Shown here in pieces: positions 16,561 through 24,914 of a stretch of DNA of 64,000 nt. The DNA lies in the NCBI RefSeq assembly GCF_002280675.1, contig NZ_NCEN01000019.1, positions 1-64,000 on the forward strand, read 5' to 3'. Under the pieces are notes generated by a model. It made no database searches and was not told where the DNA came from. It saw only the letters and a list, made by a program, of their open reading frames with translations. Each line of letters starts with the position of its first letter. Positions within the stretch are counted from its first letter, which is position 1. The translations under genes and the position numbers were made by a program. This DNA is from Novosphingobium sp. 32-60-15 (lineage in GTDB: Bacteria; Pseudomonadota; Alphaproteobacteria; Sphingomonadales; Sphingomonadaceae).

Positions 16561-16878
16561 TTAAACTTCGTCGTCGTTCACATCGTGGCCGGGCACGCCA
16601 AGATCGTCATCGCCGCCAAGGTCCACGTCATTGTCGGGCGAATCGCCGTCTTCATCAATGTCGAGATCTTCGTCGGCGAGATCTACGTCAGGCGCGACAT
16701 CAACCTTTTCCTTCTGAATTTCTTCGTAAGGGATCGGTTGCTTGGACTTCAACACAGGCTCGGATGTCCAAGCGTACTTGCACTCCACACAAACAATCGG
16801 GTCATCCTTGCCCAGATCGTAAAAGCGGGTGCCACACTTGGGACAGGTGTGCTTTGCGCCCCATTCCGGCTTGACCAT
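16561..16878 (-). CDS. TIGR02300/FYDLN acid family protein
   Basis: A 105-residue protein: an N-terminal zinc ribbon with CPKC (about 12-15) and CVEC (about 30-33) around the family-naming RFYDLGKDDP segment, then a long Asp/Glu-rich tail (from about residue 60) without structure-forming residues. The family is restricted to alphaproteobacteria, is usually next to aroA as here (divergent), and has no established function. The acidic tail suggests binding to a basic partner, which is inference only. Confidence 0.93.
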   Translation of the reverse strand: MVKPEWGAKHTCPKCGTRFYDLGKDDPIVCVECKYAWTSEPVLKSKQPIPYEEIQKEKVDVAPDVDLADEDLDIDEDGDSPDNDVDLGGDDDLGVPGHDVNDDEV

Positions 16879-17035
16879 GAAACTTCCTCAAATCTGGCCC
16901 GATCACATCAATTTGCACCGGGCGGAAAAACTGCACGCTTAATCAGTCCGCATCACAAGCGGAATCAAGCGAGCGCTCGCCTTGCCATAGGCGCGGCACG
17001 CTGTCAAAAGCCGCGCGCTTTATACAGCCTTCTTT

Positions 17036-18403
17036 GTGCGAAAGATTACCAACCCCGTGTCCTCTCATGATCCCGCTGCGATGCGCCCCCGCCGCTTTTC
17101 CGCCACTGGCCCGCTCAAGGGACGGATTCGCGTGCCGGGTGACAAGTCGATCAGCCATCGCTCGATCATGCTGGGTGCGCTGGCCGTTGGTGAAACCTGT
17201 GTCACCGGGTTGCTAGAAGGCGAAGACGTGCTCTCCACCGCAGCCGCCATGCGCGCAATGGGCGCCACGATCACCCGCGACGAAGACGGCATGTGGCACG
17301 TCCACGGCGTTGGCGTAGGCGGCCTGCTCCAACCGCAACAGGCGCTCGACATGGGCAATTCGGGCACATCCACGCGCCTGTTGATGGGTCTCGTCGCCAG
17401 CCACCCGATCACCGCCACGTTCATCGGCGATGCCAGCCTGTCCAAACGCCCGATGGGCCGCGTTATCGATCCGCTCTCGATGATGGGCGCAGAATTCACG
17501 TCCAGCCCCGGCGGCCGCCTGCCGCTTACGCTGCGTGGACTGTCGCCTGCCGTCCCCATCGAATACCGCCTCCCCGTCGCCTCGGCCCAAGTCAAAAGCG
17601 CAATCCTGCTCGCAGGGCTTAACACCCCCGGCATCACGACCGTCATCGAACCTGTTCCCACCCGCGATCATTCCGAACGCATGCTGCACGGCTTTGGCGC
17701 AGAACTCACCGTCGAAATCGCCGCCGATGGCGCGCGCGTGATCCGCGTGACGGGCGAAGCTGAACTCAAGCCGCAAAATATTACCGTCCCCGGCGATCCC
17801 TCGTCCGCCGCCTTCTTCGTCGTCGCCGCCCTGCTCGTGGAAGGCTCGGACCTTATCGTCGAGAACGTCGGCCTGAACCCCACCCGCGCCGCGCTGTTCG
17901 ATGTGCTGCGCCTGATGGGCGGCTCTATTGAAGAATTGGACCGCCGCGATGTGGGTGGAGAACCCGTCGCTGATTTGCGTGTCCGGCACTCATTGCTCAC
18001 CGGCATTGATGTTGATCCTGCGGTCGTCCCCAGCATGGTCGATGAATTCCCCGTGCTGTTCGTTGCGGCAGCCCTCGCCAAGGGCCGCACTGTCACGACA
18101 GGCCTTGAAGAACTGCGGGTCAAAGAATCCGACCGCATCAGCGTCATGCGCATTGCACTGGAACAAGCGGGCGGGCGCGTAACAGAAACCGAAGACGGCC
18201 TGATCATCGATGGCACTGGCGGCGAACCTTTGCGCGGGGCCAACAACGCACCTGTCGCCACGCATCTCGATCACCGCATCGCCATGAGCATGGCCATCGC
18301 AGGGCTCGTCAGCCGCGGTGGCGTGGAAGTGGATGACACCCGCCCCATCGCCACCAGCTTCCCCATGTTCGAAAGCCTGCTGGCACAAGTGAGCGGCACT
18401 TGA
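17036..18403 (+). CDS. aroA: 3-phosphoshikimate 1-carboxyvinyltransferase (EPSP synthase, class II type)
   Basis: Sixth step of the shikimate pathway. Motifs: RIRVPGDKSISHRSIMLGAL, LLEGEDVL, MGNSGTSTRLLMG, GDASLSKRPMGRVIDPL, RLPVASAQVKSAILLAGL, VKESDRI and HLDHRIAMS. The RPMGRV-x-P-L and SAQVKSA..LAGLNTPG stretches align it with the class II enzymes typified by the Agrobacterium CP4 protein. Within GNSGT the residue matching the CP4 alanine tied to inhibitor tolerance is Gly. Start is either this GTG or the ATG at 17081 (MRPRRFSATGPLKG); I cannot settle it. Its stop overlaps the next start (TGATG). Confidence 0.94.
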   Translation: MRKITNPVSSHDPAAMRPRRFSATGPLKGRIRVPGDKSISHRSIMLGALAVGETCVTGLLEGEDVLSTAAAMRAMGATITRDEDGMWHVHGVGVGGLLQPQQALDMGNSGTSTRLLMGLVASHPITATFIGDASLSKRPMGRVIDPLSMMGAEFTSSPGGRLPLTLRGLSPAVPIEYRLPVASAQVKSAILLAGLNTPGITTVIEPVPTRDHSERMLHGFGAELTVEIAADGARVIRVTGEAELKPQNITVPGDPSSAAFFVVAALLVEGSDLIVENVGLNPTRAALFDVLRLMGGSIEELDRRDVGGEPVADLRVRHSLLTGIDVDPAVVPSMVDEFPVLFVAAALAKGRTVTTGLEELRVKESDRISVMRIALEQAGGRVTETEDGLIIDGTGGEPLRGANNAPVATHLDHRIAMSMAIAGLVSRGGVEVDDTRPIATSFPMFESLLAQVSGT

Positions 18404-18657
18404 TGGACGAAACGCTTGCCAATACCGCAGGGTTTATCGGCATGGCCTGCATCATCTTTGCCTATGCCTATTCCACGAAGCTGGATCACCCCAATCCCTT
18501 CGTACAGCACGGCGTCAATCTCGTTGGCGCAGGGCTGTTGACGATCTCGCTGCTGGTCAACATGAACCCCGCCTCTTTCGCGCTCGAATTTTTTTGGGCC
18601 GCCATCGCCATCTGGGGCCTTGTCAAAGCCTTCCGCACCCGGAACTCAAAGTCATGA
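18403..18657 (+). CDS. Small membrane protein, CBU_0592-like
   Basis: An 84-residue protein with three hydrophobic stretches (about 8-24, 36-52, 57-74): a GFIGMACIIFAYAYS helix, then HGVNLVGAGLLTISLLVN, then FFWAAIAIWGLVKAF. The pattern, particularly the NL.GA.LL helix, resembles the CBU_0592 family of small membrane proteins of unknown function. It is translationally coupled on both sides: its ATG overlaps the aroA stop and its stop overlaps the cmk start (ATGA). Confidence 0.75.
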   Translation: MDETLANTAGFIGMACIIFAYAYSTKLDHPNPFVQHGVNLVGAGLLTISLLVNMNPASFALEFFWAAIAIWGLVKAFRTRNSKS

Positions 18658-19283
18658 TCATCGCAGTAGACGGCCCCACCGCATCGGGCAAAGGCACCAT
18701 CGCCAAGGCACTCGCCGCCCATTTCGGCCTGCCCCACCTCGATACCGGCCTGCTCTATCGCGCGGTCGGGCAGCAAGTGTTCCTGAACGGCGGCAACCCC
18801 GATGACGCCGCAGACGCCCTCGCCGCCTGCACTTTCGACGCCGCCCTGCTCGATGATCCCGAACTGCGCACCGAAGTCTGCGGCGGCTACGCCAGCCGCG
18901 TCTCGATCCACCCCGCCGTGCGCGCCGCGCTGCTCACCCGCCAGCAGGCCTTCGCCAACCAACCCGGCGGCGCTGTCCTCGATGGCCGCGACATCGCCAC
19001 CGTCATCGCCCCCCACGCCGACGCCAAACTCTTCGTCACCGCCAGCGTAAGCGCCCGCGCCATGCGCCGCTGGGCCGAAATGAGAGGCTTAGGGGTGGAC
19101 GTGGACCGCGCGGAAATCGAAGCCGACCTCGAAGCGCGGGATGAACGCGATAGCAAGCGCGCCGAAGCTCCCTTGCGGCAGGCAGACGGCGCGGAATTGC
19201 TCGACACGTCACGGCTGACGAAAGAAATGGCGGTGGCGACAGCGATTGCGCTGGTGGAGAAGCAGGTTGCGACAAAGGGCTAA
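18654..19283 (+). CDS. cmk: Cytidylate kinase
   Basis: Phosphorylates CMP/dCMP with ATP. The 209-residue product starts MIIAVDGPTASGKGTIAKAL (P-loop GPTASGKGT). It has the GRDIATVIAPHADAKLFVTAS segment, a lid-like RDERDSKR and a C-terminal DTSRL. The start at 18654 overlaps the preceding stop (ATGA). The order aroA-cmk-rpsA is a widely conserved proteobacterial arrangement, which supports the call. The middle of the gene is unusually GC-rich. Confidence 0.96.
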   Translation: MIIAVDGPTASGKGTIAKALAAHFGLPHLDTGLLYRAVGQQVFLNGGNPDDAADALAACTFDAALLDDPELRTEVCGGYASRVSIHPAVRAALLTRQQAFANQPGGAVLDGRDIATVIAPHADAKLFVTASVSARAMRRWAEMRGLGVDVDRAEIEADLEARDERDSKRAEAPLRQADGAELLDTSRLTKEMAVATAIALVEKQVATKG

Positions 19284-19540
19284 CACCCAAGCGATGCCGC
19301 CTGTGGGACCCACCAGCGACGGTCAAAGTCAATCTACCCCATTTCCCTTGCATTTCGCAGCCTCCGCGCCTAAGCGCCGCCCATCCAGCGGGCCGTTGTG
19401 CCCAAAGGATACCCGCCAAGGCATACGGCCCGGCGGGTAGTTCGGCCCTTTTTGGCCCACGTGTCGCATGGTGCGGCAGGTGGAGGAAAGACCGGCGGAT
19501 ACAACCGCCAGGCCGGGAACATTGTTACAGGAAGCTCAAA

Positions 19541-21247
19541 ATGGCTACCAATCCCACGCGCGACGATTTCGCCGCGATGCTCGACGAAACGCTTGGCGGA
19601 GCCGCCAACGGTGGCTTTGAAGGCCGCGTCGTCAAGGGCACAATCACTGCAATCGAAAACGACAAGGCCGTCATCGACGTTGGACTCAAGAGCGAGGGCC
19701 GCGTTGCCCTGCGCGAATTTGCAGCCCCTGGCCAGCCGCACGGCCTTTCGGTCGGCGATGAAGTCGAAGTTTATGTTGATCGCGTTGAAAATGCTGATGG
19801 CGAAGCCATGCTTTCACGCGATCGTGCCCGCCGTGAAGCGGCTTGGGACAAGCTTGAAAACGAATTCGGCGAAGGCAAGCGCGTCGAAGGCGTGATCTTC
19901 GGCCGCGTCAAGGGCGGCTTCACCGTCGATCTTGACGGCGCCGTGGCCTTCCTTCCCGGCAGCCAGGTCGATATCCGCCCCGTGCGCGATGTCACCCCGC
20001 TGATGGACATGCCGCAGCCGTTTCAGATCCTCAAGATGGACCGCCGCCGTGGCAACATCGTGGTTTCGCGCCGTGCCGTTCTGGAAGAAACCCGCGCTGA
20101 ACAGCGTTCGGGCCTGATCATGAACCTCAAGGAAGCGCAGATCATCGACGGCGTGGTCAAGAACATCACCGATTACGGTGCGTTCGTTGATCTGGGCGGC
20201 ATCGACGGCCTGCTCCATGTCACCGACATGAGCTACAAGCGCGTCAACCACCCGAGCGAAGTCATCGCCATCGGCGATACCGTCAAGGTGCAGATCATCC
20301 GCATCAATCAGGATACACAGCGCATCAGCCTCGGCATGAAGCAGCTGGAATCGGATCCGTGGGATGGCGTTGCAGCCAAGTACCCGGTTGGCGCAAAGCT
20401 TTCGGGCGTTGTCACCAATATCACCGAATACGGCGCATTCGTGGAACTGGAAGCTGGCATCGAAGGCCTCGTCCACGTTTCGGAAATGTCGTGGACCAAG
20501 AAGAACGTCCACCCCGGCAAGATCGTTTCGACCAGCCAGGAAGTCGACGTTCTGGTTCTCGAAGTCGACAGCGACAAGCGCCGCATCAGCCTCGGCCTCA
20601 AACAGGCCCAGCAGAACCCGTGGGAAGCTTTCGCAGACAAGCACCCTGTCGGTTCGACCGTCACCGGCGAAGTCAAGAACGCAACCGAATTCGGCCTGTT
20701 CATCGGTCTCGACGGCGACGTCGATGGCATGGTTCACATGTCGGACATCGCTTGGGGCATCTCGGGCGAAGACGCATTGGCTCTGCATCGCAAGGGTGAA
20801 GAAGTCTCGGCCGTGGTTCTCGACGTTGACGTCGAAAAGGAACGCATCAGCCTTGGCATGAAGCAGCTCGAAAAGGGTGCTCCTGCTGCTGGCGGCGCAT
20901 CGCCTGCTGCTGCCGGTGCCCTGCGTCGCGGCGAAGTCATCACCGTCACCGTCCTCGAAGTCCGCGATGGCGGCCTCGAAGTTCAGGCCGGCGAAGACGG
21001 CGCGACCGGCTTCATCAAGCGCTCGGATCTGGGCCGCGATCGTGACGAACAGCGTCCTGACCGCTTCCAGGTTGGCCAGAAGCTCGATGCCATGATCACC
21101 GGCTTCGACCGTTCGAAGAAGCCGAACTTCTCGGTCAAGGCACGCCAGCTTCACGAAGAAAAGGAAGCTGTGGAACAGTACGGCTCGTCCGATGCAGGCG
21201 CATCGCTGGGCGACATCCTCGGCGCGGCCCTCAAGGCCAAGCAATAA
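19541..21247 (+). CDS. rpsA: 30S ribosomal protein S1
   Basis: A 568-residue protein with six S1 RNA-binding repeats. The third to fifth are the most regular, each with G.V..IT.YGAFV.L..GI.GL.H.S.M and ending RISLGMKQLE or RISLGLKQAQ. S1 binds mRNA leaders and allows translation of structured or SD-poor messages. The ATG follows a GGAAG Shine-Dalgarno. It is preceded by a 257-bp leader with no other gene (possible autoregulatory site) and followed by a strong terminator. Codon use is strongly biased, as expected for a highly expressed gene. Confidence 0.97.
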   Translation: MATNPTRDDFAAMLDETLGGAANGGFEGRVVKGTITAIENDKAVIDVGLKSEGRVALREFAAPGQPHGLSVGDEVEVYVDRVENADGEAMLSRDRARREAAWDKLENEFGEGKRVEGVIFGRVKGGFTVDLDGAVAFLPGSQVDIRPVRDVTPLMDMPQPFQILKMDRRRGNIVVSRRAVLEETRAEQRSGLIMNLKEAQIIDGVVKNITDYGAFVDLGGIDGLLHVTDMSYKRVNHPSEVIAIGDTVKVQIIRINQDTQRISLGMKQLESDPWDGVAAKYPVGAKLSGVVTNITEYGAFVELEAGIEGLVHVSEMSWTKKNVHPGKIVSTSQEVDVLVLEVDSDKRRISLGLKQAQQNPWEAFADKHPVGSTVTGEVKNATEFGLFIGLDGDVDGMVHMSDIAWGISGEDALALHRKGEEVSAVVLDVDVEKERISLGMKQLEKGAPAAGGASPAAAGALRRGEVITVTVLEVRDGGLEVQAGEDGATGFIKRSDLGRDRDEQRPDRFQVGQKLDAMITGFDRSKKPNFSVKARQLHEEKEAVEQYGSSDAGASLGDILGAALKAKQ

Positions 21248-21274
21248 GCTTCCGCGCCTTCATGGCAACGAACA

Positions 21275-21310
21275 CAAAGGCCCGTCCGGAGAAATCCGGG
21301 CGGGCCTTTG
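21275..21310. terminator. Rho-independent terminator of rpsA
   Basis: CAAAGGCCCGTCCGGA and TCCGGGCGGGCCTTTG pair around a GAAA-type loop (one wobble), 28 bp after the rpsA stop. Symmetric flanks make it potentially bidirectional. Confidence 0.88.
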
Positions 21311-21333
21311 CTTTGTGTGTTTGGCAGAAAGGA

Positions 21334-21497
21334 TTTCGCGCAGAGGCGCAGAGAAGAAGGCGAGATCGCTGAGAGGTTCACTCATTCGCACAGCGAGATA
21401 TTGAAGCCGGGAGGACCCTAATCATTTGTGCAAAAAGCAGGACAGATCCGCTTTGCTACCCTGCGATCCCCCTTCTTCTCTGCGCCTCTGCGCGAAA
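21334..21497. repeat. 27-bp perfect inverted repeat flanking a 110-bp spacer
   Basis: Arms at 21334-21360 and 21471-21497 are exact reverse complements with a core of CGCAGAGGCGCAGAG. The core is a repeat type I recognise from sphingomonad intergenic DNA. The spacer has no open frame of note. It lies between the rpsA terminator and gloB and could be a two-copy REP-like element or a small non-autonomous insertion. Confidence 0.75.
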
Positions 21498-21568
21498 CAA
21501 CCTTTCTTCCCAAGGCCGCAGAACCAAAAAACTCAACACGTCTCATAAATCTGCGTTAGAACCGCTCC

Positions 21569-22333
21569 ATGACGCTTCAAATCCATCAGTTCCCATGCCT
21601 GTCAGACAACTACGGCTTCCTCATCCACGATCCCGCTACGGGCGAAACCGCGTGCATCGATACGCCCGATGCCGAGGCTTACTTGCGCGAGGCGGACGCG
21701 AAAGGGTGGCGGATCACACAAATCTGGAATACGCACTGGCATCCTGACCATACAGGCGGGAACCAGGCGATATTCTCTAAGACTCATGCTCAGGTCTGCG
21801 GACCGGGCCTAGAGCACGATCGAATTCCGGTCATTGACCGCACCCTGCACCAAGGTGATCGACTTGGCCTAGGAAGCTATACCGCCCACGTTCTTGATGT
21901 GAGCGGACACACGATGGGGCATGTCGCATTTTATTTTCCCGAGGCGGCGGTGGCCTTTGTCGGCGACGCCTTGTTCCCCTTGGGCTGCGGTCGCATGTTT
22001 GAAGGCACGCCTGACCAGTTCTGGACCAGCCTTGAACGCCTGAAGGCTCTACCGCCCGAAACCACGCTTTACAGCGCGCACGAATATACCCAGTCCAACG
22101 CGCGCTTCGCCATCTTCGCTGATCCCGATAACGCTGCACTCCACGCTTATGCCGAAGGTGTTGATGCAGCACGCGCGCAGGGCCAATGGACCGTCCCCAC
22201 CACGCTTGAGGCCGAGCTTGCCGCCAACCCGTTCCTGCGCGCCGATACCCCGGAGATGGCCGTGCGCTGGGGCGGTTCGTCCGCAACCGAGACATTTGCC
22301 GCCCTGCGCGCCGCCAAGGACACTTTCCGCTGA
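21569..22333 (+). CDS. gloB: Hydroxyacylglutathione hydrolase (glyoxalase II)
   Basis: A metallo-beta-lactamase-fold enzyme of 254 residues that hydrolyses S-lactoylglutathione in methylglyoxal detoxification. The binuclear metal motif THWHPDHTGG (about 55-64), DVSGHTMGH, FVGDALFPLGCGR and SAHEYTQSN are all present. The N-terminal CLSDNYGFLIHD and the C-terminal NPFLR belong to the glyoxalase II C-terminal domain rather than to other hydrolases of the fold. It stands alone between repeats and a LacI-type regulator. Confidence 0.94.
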   Translation: MTLQIHQFPCLSDNYGFLIHDPATGETACIDTPDAEAYLREADAKGWRITQIWNTHWHPDHTGGNQAIFSKTHAQVCGPGLEHDRIPVIDRTLHQGDRLGLGSYTAHVLDVSGHTMGHVAFYFPEAAVAFVGDALFPLGCGRMFEGTPDQFWTSLERLKALPPETTLYSAHEYTQSNARFAIFADPDNAALHAYAEGVDAARAQGQWTVPTTLEAELAANPFLRADTPEMAVRWGGSSATETFAALRAAKDTFR

Positions 22334-22374
22334 CGCCAATCCTGCTAAAGCGGCGCTGACTTGGGGAAAATTGC

Positions 22375-23403
22375 ATGGCGACGGACAGGAAGATCATCCG
22401 GGTAACGTCGTTTGACGTGGCCGAAGCGGCAGGCGTGAGCCAGTCAACAGTCAGCCGCGCGCTCGCGGGCGATACCTCCATCAGCGAACCCACCCGCCAA
22501 CGCGTAATCGAAGCCGCGCGCCGCCTGAACTATCAGGTCGATGAAAACGCCGCGCGTCTGCGCCGTGGCCGTACCGGGACCATCGCGGTCGTAATGATCT
22601 GCCGCGAGGCGCAAGACCGCAAGGACATCAACCCGTTCTACTTCTCGCTGCTCGGCAGCACTTGCGCCGCCGCCTCCGCGCGCGGATACGAAACGCTGGT
22701 TGCCTTTCAGGATGCGCCAGAAAACTTCTGGGGCCACTTTCAGGACCGTCGCAAGGCTGATGGCATGATCGTGATCGGCACCACTACCAACACCGCCGCG
22801 TGGGAATACTTCCACGACTTGCCAGAAGGTAGCCACTGGACCTGCTGGGGCTCACCTGACAACGACATGCCTTGGGTGCGCAGCGACAACCATTCAGGCG
22901 CGACCCTCGCCACCCGCCACATGCTTGTGCGCGGCTATAACAACCTAGTCTGCATCGGTTCGGCCACATCCCCGCAGCGCCAGTTTCAGGAGCGCTATGA
23001 AGGCTATGCCGAAGCCATGCGCAGCGCCGGACAAACCCCGCGCTTGATTCAAGTCGAATCCGGCCTGCCGCGCGAGGAACAAGGCCGCCGCGCTGCTGCC
23101 GCGCTGTGCGAATCGGGCGAACCCTTCGATGCGATCTTCGCTGTCTGTGATGAAATGGCCTTGGGCGCGCTCAAGGAACTAACGCTGCGGGGCGTAAAAA
23201 TCCCGGAAGAAGTCGGAATCATCGGCTTCGATGGCATCCGCGCTGGTGCCTGGTCCACCCCGCCGCTCACCTCGATCGAACCGGACTTCCAGATGGCCGG
23301 ATCACTTCTGGTCGAACAATTGCTGGCCAAGATCAACGGAACCGAAGGATCGGGCAGGCGGGTGCCGGTAAAACTGGTGATCCGGGGATCAACGCGGGCC
23401 TGA
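22375..23403 (+). CDS. LacI-family transcriptional regulator
   Basis: A 342-residue regulator: N-terminal LacI HTH (SFDVAEAAGVSQSTVSRALA, about 8-30) with hinge helix NAARLRRGRTGTI, then a periplasmic-binding-protein-like effector domain ending ...GIIGFDGIRAGAWSTPPLTS and RGSTRA. The effector is probably a sugar or related small molecule, but no transport or catabolic operon adjoins it, so neither ligand nor targets can be named. It lies 41 bp after gloB and is followed by its own terminator. Confidence 0.9.
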   Translation: MATDRKIIRVTSFDVAEAAGVSQSTVSRALAGDTSISEPTRQRVIEAARRLNYQVDENAARLRRGRTGTIAVVMICREAQDRKDINPFYFSLLGSTCAAASARGYETLVAFQDAPENFWGHFQDRRKADGMIVIGTTTNTAAWEYFHDLPEGSHWTCWGSPDNDMPWVRSDNHSGATLATRHMLVRGYNNLVCIGSATSPQRQFQERYEGYAEAMRSAGQTPRLIQVESGLPREEQGRRAAAALCESGEPFDAIFAVCDEMALGALKELTLRGVKIPEEVGIIGFDGIRAGAWSTPPLTSIEPDFQMAGSLLVEQLLAKINGTEGSGRRVPVKLVIRGSTRA

Positions 23404-23435
23404 AAACCGATGCCAACAAGATTTGAAGGCAAACC

Positions 23436-23472
23436 AAAAGCCCCTCCCGGACGAACCGGAAGGGGCTTTTTG
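23436..23472. terminator. Rho-independent terminator between convergent genes
   Basis: AAAAGCCCCTCCCGG and CCGGAAGGGGCTTTTT pair around ACGAA. It lies between the LacI-type gene on the plus strand and atpF on the minus strand and can end both transcripts. Confidence 0.88.
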
Positions 23473-23502
23473 ATGTGCTAACACTGAACCGCGTTTAAGC
23501 GC

Positions 23503-24057
23503 TCAGTTCACCAAACCGGCGATCGCGCCGTCTACCAGCGCCTTGTCGGCTCCGGCAGAGTGGTTCTTGGCGATCAGGTTGCGTGCAGCAGCAGTTGCCG
23601 CTTCGGCAGCCTTGGCGCGCAGTTCGTCAACAGCGGCGCGTTCGGCGGCACCGATCTTGTCGGCGGCCATCTTTTCGCGGCGCGCGATCATCGCGGTGGC
23701 ATCGGCTTCAGCTTTTGACACGATGGCCGCGGCTTCAGACTTGGCATGCTCAACCATCGACGCCGCATCCTTTTCGGCGTTGGCGATCTTGGCAGCATAT
23801 TCCGCGCGCAGCTTTTCCGCTTCGGCACGGAGTACCTTGGCTTCGTCAAGTTGCTTGCGGATTGCGTCAATCTGCTTGTCGAGGCCCCCGACAATCGCGC
23901 CAGGGACCTTCTTCCAGACAAGAATGCCAAGGAATACAACCATGGCAAGAGCCGCCCAAGCGCCAGGGCCAAGGCCCAGTGCAGAAGGCTCTACATGATG
24001 CTCAACCCCGCCAGCAGCGTGTTCAACTACTGCAGTCGTTTCAGCGTGATTAGCCAT
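23503..24057 (-). CDS. atpF: ATP synthase F0 subunit b
   Basis: A 184-residue peripheral-stalk subunit. A hydrophilic N-terminal extension (MANHAETTAVVEHAAGG) precedes one membrane helix (WAALAMVVFLGILVW, about 34-50) and a long Ala/Glu/Lys-rich coiled coil to residue 165. It is the last gene of the F0 operon atpI-atpB-atpE-atpF'-atpF and overlaps the preceding b' gene by 8 bp. Alphaproteobacteria keep F0 and F1 genes in separate loci, consistent with no F1 genes here. Confidence 0.93.
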   Translation of the reverse strand: MANHAETTAVVEHAAGGVEHHVEPSALGLGPGAWAALAMVVFLGILVWKKVPGAIVGGLDKQIDAIRKQLDEAKVLRAEAEKLRAEYAAKIANAEKDAASMVEHAKSEAAAIVSKAEADATAMIARREKMAADKIGAAERAAVDELRAKAAEAATAAARNLIAKNHSAGADKALVDGAIAGLVN

Positions 24058-24544
24058 GAGCGAGAACTCCCTTCACGGCAGCCTGTGCCTCATCGGCAGG
24101 GATCGAAAGACCGGCGATGCGGCTTGCGATGTCCTGCGCAGCCTCAGCGGCAACGCCTTCCACCTCACCCAGCGCAGCAGCACGGGCTACGGCAATACGG
24201 GCTTCGGCGGCGGTTAGTGTTTCATCGATCCGGGCCGTTGCAACGGCGAGCGTTGCTTCGGTAGCCTTGGCAGCATCTGCCTTGGCAGCAACGATCAGGG
24301 CTTGCGCCGCAGCCCGTTGCTTGTTCGCCTGAACACGCCAGGATTCTTCCTCGGCGTCGGCGGCGGCCCGCGCAGCTTCTGCTGCAGCAAGGTCATCGGC
24401 GATTTGCTTGTCGCGGCCATCCATCGTGGCCATGACCTTGGGCACCATGCCCCGGCCGATCACGAAAAAGATAATGCCGAAGAACACCAGCAGCCAGAAA
24501 ACCTGGCTGGCATAAGTGGTGGCAAGCTGTTCAATCTGAGGCAT
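24050..24544 (-). CDS. atpF': ATP synthase F0 subunit b'
   Basis: A 164-residue second b-type stalk subunit, found in photosynthetic bacteria and alphaproteobacteria. From MPQIEQLATTYASQ it has one membrane helix (VFWLLVFFGIIFFVIG, about 15-31), the conserved GRGMVPKV just after it, and an Ala-rich coiled coil. The ATG at 24544 is preferred because the 16 upstream in-frame residues are proline/arginine-rich and unlike the family. It lies between atpE and atpF. Confidence 0.92.
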   Translation of the reverse strand: MPQIEQLATTYASQVFWLLVFFGIIFFVIGRGMVPKVMATMDGRDKQIADDLAAAEAARAAADAEEESWRVQANKQRAAAQALIVAAKADAAKATEATLAVATARIDETLTAAEARIAVARAAALGEVEGVAAEAAQDIASRIAGLSIPADEAQAAVKGVLAHG

Positions 24545-24620
24545 TGCGGGTGTCCGGGCGTCACGCGGCCGGGGCGGAACCCCGGCCAGCATTTCAACAA
24601 TCTGTGAAGGTCGAAGCCAA

Positions 24621-24848
24621 TTAGGCGACGAAGATCAGGATCATCGCAACGACGAACGACAGCAGGCCGAGAAGTTCAGCAGCAGCAAAGCCGATGAACA
24701 GACGACCCTGCTGGCCATCAGCAGCGCCTGGATTGCGCAGCGCGCCTTCGAGGAACTTGGCAAACACGTTGCCAACGCCGAGCGAGGCAAGACCGGCGCC
24801 AACAGCGGCGAGACCGGCTCCGAGCAGCTTTGCGCTTTCTGCGTCCAT
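24621..24848 (-). CDS. atpE: ATP synthase F0 subunit c
   Basis: A 75-residue proteolipid of two membrane helices joined by the polar loop ALRNPGAADGQQGR. The proton-carrying Glu is in the second helix (GFAAAELLGLLSF, about residue 57). The first helix is Gly/Ala-rich (GAGLAAVGAGLASLGVG). No sodium-binding Gln/Ser signature is obvious, so proton coupling is likely. Its position between atpB and atpF' is standard. Confidence 0.96.
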   Translation of the reverse strand: MDAESAKLLGAGLAAVGAGLASLGVGNVFAKFLEGALRNPGAADGQQGRLFIGFAAAELLGLLSFVVAMILIFVA

Positions 24849-24914
24849 GTCAAAAACTCCCTTTTCTCAAATCCGAATGGAACAAGCGTTCCAACTTTTG
24901 GTGGGTTACAGGTA

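Noticed and set aside
19814..21244. 476-codon open frame antisense to rpsA
   Set aside because: It is the mirror of strongly biased rpsA codons; no family motif, no Shine-Dalgarno, and the plus-strand product is unmistakably S1.
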